NCBI GenBank assembly: GCA_023053575.1
Contig: JAKZAP010000017.1
Span: forward strand, 6,269,501-6,333,500
Length of the DNA: 64,000 nt
Reading direction: 5' to 3'
Source of the DNA: Branchinecta lynchi
Lineage: Eukaryota > Arthropoda > Branchiopoda > Anostraca > Branchinectidae
The translations under genes and the position numbers were made by a program. The notes under the pieces were generated by a model that was not told the DNA's origin, searched no databases, and worked only from the letters and a program-made list of their open reading frames with translations. This document shows positions 32,401 through 41,400 of this stretch, piece by piece (within the stretch, counting starts at the first letter, position 1; each line of letters opens with the position of its first letter).

Positions 32401-35400
32401 TATAAAATAATCGCAAAAAAAAACAAACAAATATTTTCCATAAAGGTTCACTAATTTAAAATCACGTTGATGGGATCGTGGACAGGTAATTTTCCAATCG
32501 GAGAACACAAATTAGAGGAGAGGGCTTCAAGCGTCAACAATGGGTCGGAAATTAACAAACGGCGGATCAGGTAGCGGTTCCGTGTGCGCCGGGGTAGGTA
32601 GAGAAGAAATCTCAGATATCTGAAGTATGTCGAGCGTATGCGTCGAAGGTCCTTTCTAGTGAGTATAGTATGTCCAGCAAGGAAGTTAACATACGGTGCG
32701 CAAAAGGCAGTATATAACTTCCCAAGCCCAGGTCTGCTATACCTCGAACGGTTCGGCACAATTTTGCAGTAGCCATATCTAATTCCTTTAGCGGCTGATT
32801 TAACTGCTTCCTCGCAAATCTTTCGCATAGTTTGCGCAATTGTTATACCAAGCCATCGAATTTTTTCCTCGGTTATGAGAACATTGCCTCCAATGTTCTG
32901 AGTGTTATGTTATTCATCATTTTTTTTTTTACGAAAAGGTAAAATTCGGTGGTAATCCTGTGAGAGCTGCTTTTGAAAAATAAAATTCTATTCTATCCTA
33001 AAGACGATCCCACAAGGGTCCCTTACTCTCTGGAGAATTTCCTCACCTTAAAGTTGGTTACTGCTTCGAAAGTTTTGACTCGCGGCTTTTTCGCTCCTGG
33101 TAGCAAGGGCTGTAGGCCCATTCGCTCTCTGCCATCGATGGTAGACTCCCGCATTGGAATCTGAATGGTGCCTGAAGTAAAGAATTCTTAAAGCACACCT
33201 CGCACTATTTACTGTTTAAATGACAACTGAATGAAGAGTACCAAGTATCGTCATGGCTTCCGTTAACACTGCCTGCAGAAAACCCAATCCAAGTACGAAA
33301 TAGTGTTTCCAAGCTATGATTTTTGCCCTATTTTGCATCTGTCCTTATTTCAGTACCGAACAATTTTAGAAATGAACAAATGTCTCCCATCAACCCTTAT
33401 TCTGGAATATTTTTAACCAGTTAAGCCCAAACTTATATCTAGAAGAAATTCCAATAAGATCCGGCCAGCGCTGTACAAGATTTGAATGAACTGCGCTTTT
33501 TGTCTTGGAGTCTGCATGTGCAAACCTCTAGAAACGAACATCCCTATTTTGAAAACGTCACGCTCAGGAGAAGAATGCTCTCCGTGGCCATGTCTGTAAA
33601 TGCATTATCCATGGTGTGTTCAAGTATGGTTTCATTGTTCAGGTGTCCTTTAACTACAATATTCAAAACTATTTGAATACTGTAAATCCCCGATGAAAAA
33701 TTCTTTGACTTGGTAGTAAAGTACCCACAGCATTGTCTGTTTTAAGCCTGTTTCCAGGTCCATTGACTTCTTGCAAACATCGGAAAATTTAAGATAACCG
33801 ACTTTGCACATCAGTAGCTTGACCCGCGAAAACTCGTCGGGAGCACAATGCGTATGCAAAAATCGTGAATCGAGGCAAGTGCAAACATTAGTGAGGTATC
33901 GTTAGCGGACCATCTAACATACGAAATTTGGGTTTCGGGCTTAAGAATAATGAATGCAATTACGGAAGCGGTTTGCATTGGCATTAAAGACACGACGGGT
34001 CCTTTAATAATAACAATGGTATACTGCATAAAAAACGCTTTCGCCTCTACATAACTCGATGAAACCGAGAGTAGTCATACTTACCAAAGTTACAAATATT
34101 ATCTACAGTACAAAAGGAATTATTAATCGTGTAAGTACTAACCGCATCTCCGAGAATGCTCTTCTAAGGACCGACAATTATGTCTGCAAAACCACCCTTC
34201 AAAACAAGTGTGCTAAAAAACAGAACTAGATTTTACATTTTCATCCGACTGGTATTCAACGAATCTTGGCTTGATAATCTACAGCAGTCAAGCATTGGCA
34301 GGCGAAAAGCTATAGTCGGTAAGTATTTGATTTTTTTTTTTTTTTTTTTTTTTTTAACAAGCATCTTTTCTAATTTCTTTCATATTTCTTCCTTTTTGGG
34401 TACGACTCCTCCTCCACTCAGTACGGCGTCTCCGCTTTCCAAAAAAAATATTAAACTCTAAAAATTTAATTTGCTTTCTATTTTGACTTTATTTAAAAAA
34501 AAATAAAAATTTCACAGTATTCTATATAATTTCAATTAACGATTCAAATTCAAATCAGTATATTTGACAGTGCAAAACGGATACCTCAGCTGAATAGAGC
34601 TGCATTTCGGCCCTTCTTGGCAAGGGTTCTTTTCGGGCTCAAGCCACTGAAAGGGAAAGGAAAAAAAGGAAGGAAAAAAAAAGTAAAGAAAAAAGCGCGT
34701 CTGAGAGACAACGGTAGATTGTTGGTAGCGTTTGATAGGACGCTTGAGCACCAATCAGCGTGGAGCACAGTCATAAATTATGTTAATATAAGCGTATTTT
34801 CACAGAGCGAAGGAAATTCTCCGAATGTGCTGAAGTATCCGACATCGTACAGAAAATATAGGAATGTGGATCAGAAGTAGCTGGGGGCAGGGCGTCACGA
34901 CTGGGGGGGGAAGGGGCCCCCACCCCAATGCTGTTGGCCAGTCGGTAAAAAATAACCGAGCCGGCGCGAAGCGCCGCGATATATCTTCAAAACAGTTGAT
35001 TTTTCATGAAAACAGTCTTTTTTTCTGAAAATGTTCGATTTTTCGTCAAAATAGTCGGTTTTTCTGAAAAACAGTCGATTTTTTTCAAAACTGTCAGTTT
35101 TTGTTGTTGAAAACAGTCGTTTTTTCTGCAGACGCGGTCGGTAAAAATTACCAGCCACTCGGTAAATGCCTCGTCCCCCCCCCCAAACATTTTGGCTAGT
35201 AACGGCTCTGGCTGGGGAAATACCTCTCAAGGGGTTGGGAACTCCTTTGGTGATGGCAAGGTACTGCTTCTCGATCTGACCCTCCTGCAACATGTCATGA
35301 TAGGTCTTGGCGGCTTGCTGGGTTTTGGCGAGTATCATCCCTCCTAAAACAGAAAAGCAGACTCAGCATGTCGTTTTGTGTTGACCGGCCGTCACAGCCG

Positions 35401-38400
35401 ATCAGTTAAGGCAATAGACTTCGAATACTGAAGGACCAGAAACTCCTGGTTTGCAGCGGCTTAGGTTCATTTATTTTGAAAGTTTAACTGAAAACCCAAC
35501 TTATTTTTATATCCTAAATTCGAATATACGGAGTTATTTTGACTCTTCTAAAGAATTTTATTTTTTCATCTCGGGCTCTAGTACTGACGTTCAGAATATG
35601 TACTGCGTGCACGATAAGTCAAAATTCATCCAGACGCGGCGAATCTGAATCTCAGCAAAAGCGTGGGTTTCAAGAGCCAAGAAAGAGAAGCTTCTGGTCA
35701 CGTTCGAGAGATGACCAAGGCGAAAAATGAGGGAGTTTGAGGACTGAAAGTAAAATATTATGAGCATAGAGGTACAACGACGTAGTACCTGATAAATGGT
35801 GGGTTTACACACTGCGTAAAATCCGAGCGTATTTTGAAATCCGAGCGTATTTTAAGCACGTTTCGAGCTTGAAAACATTTCTAGCAATACGGAAATATTT
35901 GAGAAATCGGTCCGTTTTGTATCTAAATACGACCGTATTACTAGAAATCTTTTCAAGCTCAAAACGTGCATAAAATACGCTCGGATTTCAAAATACGCTC
36001 GAATTTTACGCAGTGTGTAAATGGACCAAAAATCAAGTGTTCGGAAACAGTGAAGTAGCGACGTAACGTATTTTCATCGGGCCAACAAGCGTATTTAAGT
36101 GAATCGATGATGGATAACTAGATTGTCGTATCCCCGCCTTTTCGGTTAAATTTGAAATTACCCCTTTTACTTGTTCTGCCTTGTATATCATCCCTAGCTC
36201 ATTACCTGAGGCTTTTAGCGCTTTGCCTGACTGGCAGTGCATGCTTCGTCGAAAGCTGTATGTTTCGCAGATAACTCTCTGAAAATGAGGGCATGGATTT
36301 TATTTTGCTTGGTTTCCACTTTCCAACCACGGCGCGCATAGTTTTCAAATATTTTGCGTCGAACCTCCGCTTCGGAGAGCGCGAGATCTGAGCCTCGTTT
36401 TTGTTGCATGCTGCAGGTCCACTTCTCGGTGGATTCCGGACTGATTCTTTCTACATCCGTTTTTGCACTGCAGCGCTTCCGAGGAAGACGGCAGCGCTTC
36501 TCGAGAATCACGGACACTTAAGCTGTCTAAGCTAAAAAGAACTGCAGTTACGCCTTTTGATATCCCAGTGACGTCAATCAAGGTTTTTGCAGCTGAATTT
36601 GCCCTTCCGCTGACCAACTTTTATAACAAAATATTACGAAGTGGCCAGTACCCTAAGAAGTGGAAAGTGGGGTTTATTACACCAATACCAAAAAAACGGT
36701 GGTGCTAATGATTTTACTGGTGTAAGGCCAATTTCGGTGACTTCAGTTTTTAGCCGTGTATATGAAGGTTTTGTTGCTGTATGGTTGAACAAATATTTGG
36801 CATCAGTATTGAAACGTACCAGCGTCAATGTTGAAACGTCCCGAAGGCTTCCACAATACATTATTTGGTAGGTCTTGTAGATTTTACCCTGAAGAATCTG
36901 GACAGCCCAGATAAATGGATTAGCCTTATAGCTATCGATTTTAAGAAGGCGTTCGATCTCGTAGACACAAATACTGTTAAATAAATAAATTGAGAATAAT
37001 GTACCTGAATTTATTGTAAATATGGTACGGGGATTTTTAACGGATAGATTACAAACTGTAAAGTATAAACAGTGCATGTCGGATGCGCTTCCAGTTTCTC
37101 GTGGGGTGCCCCAGGGAACTGTGCTTGGTCCACCGTGTTTTCTTATTACGATAAATGATGTTGCTTAGGATAGCTCTGAAGCTTTCCAAGACTTGCTCAG
37201 CTATTATTCAGGATACCTCTAGGTCGATTCGCATCGGAAAGCACTTGGGCGAATTTATAGCGCCTTCTGCACTCTTTACATTTTGTATTGTTCCGGTGTT
37301 TATCACATTCTGCGAAAAAAAGACATTAAAGCTTTGAAGACGTGTTATTATAATCATTGCAAATTTTTTTTGTAGCTTCCTCGTTCCTGCCGCAACCACA
37401 TATTAGTTCAGAAGTTCGGCGTCCAAGATGTGATTCACTCACTCGAGAAAACGTCAGCGTCACTACTATCTACATCTCGTCTTTTTTTTTTTTTTTTTTT
37501 TTTTTTTTTCTTTAAATAGAATTTTTTTTTTTTAATCCCGTAGCATCTTTTGTAATTTAATTTATTTTTATATTATTTATAAACTAAGAAATCAGATTTC
37601 GTACTTTTTGTGGCTACTCCTCCATCCCTCAGTGACGTTAATTTGAATCTAATTTTACCCAATTTTAAGTATTCAAGTCACCTAACTTTCAAAATTAAGC
37701 CCATATTTTATTTACTATTCTTTCCCCTAATACTTGGAAAATAATTATCTCATTTATATTTTGTAAAAAAATTCTTTAACTACATTTCCTTTTTTTTTTT
37801 TATTACTTATAATTCAAATCTACTAATATTAAACCCACCTCCACTCATCTCAATAACATTCTTTTTCCTTTACTCAAATTTAACTTTAATCTAATTCACC
37901 TTTTGAGCAGTCAAACTATAGTCTAATAACGAAAAATAGGGCAAAACACACAAAAACAAAAACAAAAAGCACATCGATATCTCAGGGTGCCCTTCCGGCA
38001 TAGGGCACCCCTTCCATCGCAGCCACTATTACAACTCTTTAAACCAACAAAAAACCCTATTTTTCTTTACTAAACCAAACAACCCCCCTCCCTACCAAAA
38101 GTTAAATGAAAATTAAAAATAAAAAGTTAGAAAGTTCTGCTTTTACAACCTATAGCCTACTCATAATACTTTACATCACATAACACACTTCCGTAAAGCA
38201 GAACGTTCTAACTAACCCAATTTATTTCTTTTTAAAAACCAAACCACACAACAAAACAAAAACCAATTTTGACTGCTCAAAAAAAAAAAATGTATAATAA
38301 AACCCATAAAAAACAATTTACCATCAAACATAATTCTTATATTTACAAATTTTAACTCCCTTCTATTTTTACTTCAATATTCAAACCAATTTCTTTAAAA

Positions 38401-41400
38401 TTTATTATTTTTCAAAAAACTTTCTTAAAAATTCACGGTCCATTTTCCTCTTCCACTCTAATCTCTCTGAATTCAGAGTCACCATTTTATCCAACGACAT
38501 TTTTAAAATTTGATAATGTAACCGTTTCTCTTTTTTTCGTCTCTTCCAAACATGGACACACAGCTTCACTACAACAAAGCATATGGACATTTCTTTTTTC
38601 CTTTCGAGCTCTGTCCCAACACACAATCTCAGGATTTTGCTCTTTTCTTCACTTGTTTCTACCTTTACACCTTCCTCTGCACACAATTCAAGAATTTCTT
38701 CAAATACACCTTGGTTCCACCGACATTCCTGGTCTTCGAGTACATGATGTTTTTCATGAATTTTTCAGGCCCAGTTAGTAATTATGTCTAAATTTTGTGT
38801 GTTTATACTGTTATTTATCTTGTGTTATTTCGCGTTATTCCCTTTACTCCGCTACCATATTCTGTATTTGGCAGGTTATAAATAACATATATATGTATAT
38901 ATATATCGATGAGCGATGGAACTTCGTAGACGATTTATCACTGGCAGAAGTTGTGGGAAATAATTTAAAAAGTCAATCTTTGGGTATAATTCAGGATATT
39001 GCTACAGAAGCTTCTCCGTCCAATATGGTAGTGAACAGTGACAAATCTACAATACTAACAATTTCATTTCTTAAAACTCTCCCACAGTTCCACCCTCCCA
39101 ATCCAGATAACCTTACTTCTGACCAAATTACACTCCATGGCATTATTGTATCTTCTGATATGTCTTGGGAGGAAAATACCAAGAATATTTTAAAGAAAGC
39201 TAACTCTTCCATGAGCATGGTAAAAAAACTAAAGCAATTCAAAGTCCCTAAAGAAACAATGCAAGATTTGTATTGTATGTTTGTCCATTCACTACTTGAA
39301 TACGCCTGTCAAGCATGGCATTATGGACTTACTCGTATCTCCTAAAGGAGTGTAAGCTGGAACCCCCTTTTGTTCGTAGAGAACAGCTGTGCCAACGTTT
39401 CGGAACAAATTTGTTATCCAACCCTTTCTACAAAAACATCTTTCCTCTACCCTTTAAACCGAAAAAAAACCAGACCTCCAAGAGAAGCAGCGATGAAAGT
39501 ACCAAAACTCACACCTGTCGCCTGTAATTTGCTCGCGCATGAAATGTTGTGCCACATTTATTTTGAAACTGAATCAAATTAAATTAATGACATTCAGAGT
39601 CCTACTACAGCCCACAATTCACCCAGACGTAAAGAATTTGAATTTCAACAATGACCTGCATTTCCAGTCTAACATATGCGAAGCTTGGAAAAGCTACAGC
39701 TATACAAAGTAGGAAAACTATGGTAATGTCTGGTACGGAACCGGACATTCAGATTTTGGTTTTAGCCAATGGCATACAATTGTAGTTGGTAAATATTTTA
39801 AGAATACACGAACAGGCACATAGAGCTGTTTCACGATTTCAAAAGAATAAGTTCAGCTGATGAAACCGATTTTCTGTTGATAACGGAAAAACGAAGTAAC
39901 GCATTTTTACCACGTTTTGAGGCCTATTTAATAAATAAGTGATGTGTAACTAGACAGTCGGATCTCAGCCCTGTTCGGTCAAACTTTAAAAACAAGTCGT
40001 GACATGCAACCTACTGATTTCGACTGGTACAAGAAAGCCAGTAATAAATAAAGTAGAACACATATTTCATAAGCCGATGGTCAACCTAATGATAAACAAC
40101 ATTATTTAGGGGTCAGAAGCGCGAAAGGTGACACAAAAACAAAACAAATTCAGACCGCCGAAATTGCAAAGTGGCTCAAGAATCAGCTCTACTGAAACCC
40201 TAGAAGTAGGCTACGTTACTTACCTGTTGTGTTGCGATCAAGTCTGTGAACTGTGTAAAGTTTCTCAACCTTCAGTAGCTTTGAAAGCTCGTCAAGGTAC
40301 TTTACGAGCGTCAGGTCGGCTTCATCCTCGACTGTTCCGTGTACAGCCATTCCGTACGGCTTGTTCAGAATCAAGAAGTCCTCTACAAGAAAAGTTACGG
40401 TATAACATGAGTAAAGTAGAATGCCACTTGGAGTCAAGAGAGGGTGCGGCGTAATAACGGGGGAGGGAAAAGGAGGCAGTATTACCAAGAACAAATAAGG
40501 CTAGAACCTCTGCCTCTCCCATGACCGAAGGTAGAGCCAATGCACAGCCTTCTTGGACGCCCGTGTTCAGGTTCAGGTTCTTTTATTTCGAAAATACTTC
40601 GTGACAATATATTTTGATCACTGGGGGCCGGCAGGGATACGAGCTCGTTAGCTCGGCCCCATGTGTATACTCGTCAGTCAAAAGAGGTTCTATCTTATTC
40701 AGAAATAGTAGGTTTCCGAAGGTTTAAAGGTTAACAGAATAGGGCTAAGATACGACAGTCTGGTTACCCATCATATTTTTACTTAATTAGGCTAGAAGAA
40801 CCGACAAAAACGCGGTTCTTCGTTGCTTTGTTATCCACGATCACTGAATTTTAGCTGACGTAATTTCTCTTCCATAACTGTTGTACATCTATACGGACGT
40901 ACCTCTATGTTGGAAATGTTTAGCTCTCTGTTGACTTGGTCCTTCCACAAAGAAAACCTAGACGGGGTAGCACGGAATAGAGGCTGTCTTCCGATGTGAT
41001 TCTGCAGTATGGAATCGAACATTTCAAAATCTTCACTTTGTTGGCCATTAAGAGCGTGTTCCACCCTTCTAACGATAGTTACTATTAGTTACTATTTCCG
41101 TTCCATCCTCACGAAAGGTTACTACGCTGACCGTTCCAACCTTGTCGGAATAGTAACTAATAGTTACTATTTGCTTACCATGCTCGGGAGCGTAGTAGTA
41201 ACTACGCATCTCTGCAACGTGATTGGTCGGATTCGCCCCTGGCGTGGGATCCTGCTGGAAAATAGAAAAATCGTTCCAGCCTTGACGGCAAAAAGCCAGA
41301 ATTCATGACGTCATGCGTAGTAACTACGGTAAGTAGGATGGAACACGCTCTAAAACGCACGCTTTTGCAGTCATTCAGATTTTCCGCGGCTCGTCGTAAA

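Noticed and set aside
35190..35225. Reading the pseudouridine synthase exon 3 frame through into the minisatellite as coding
   Set aside because: The frame after LRG enters a dispersed repeat and does not lead to the conserved segment; splicing at GTATTT joins exon 4 in phase.
38552..38791. 79-codon hydrophobic plus-strand ORF resembling a membrane protein
   Set aside because: It is the antisense of a LINE C-terminal coding region read on the minus strand.
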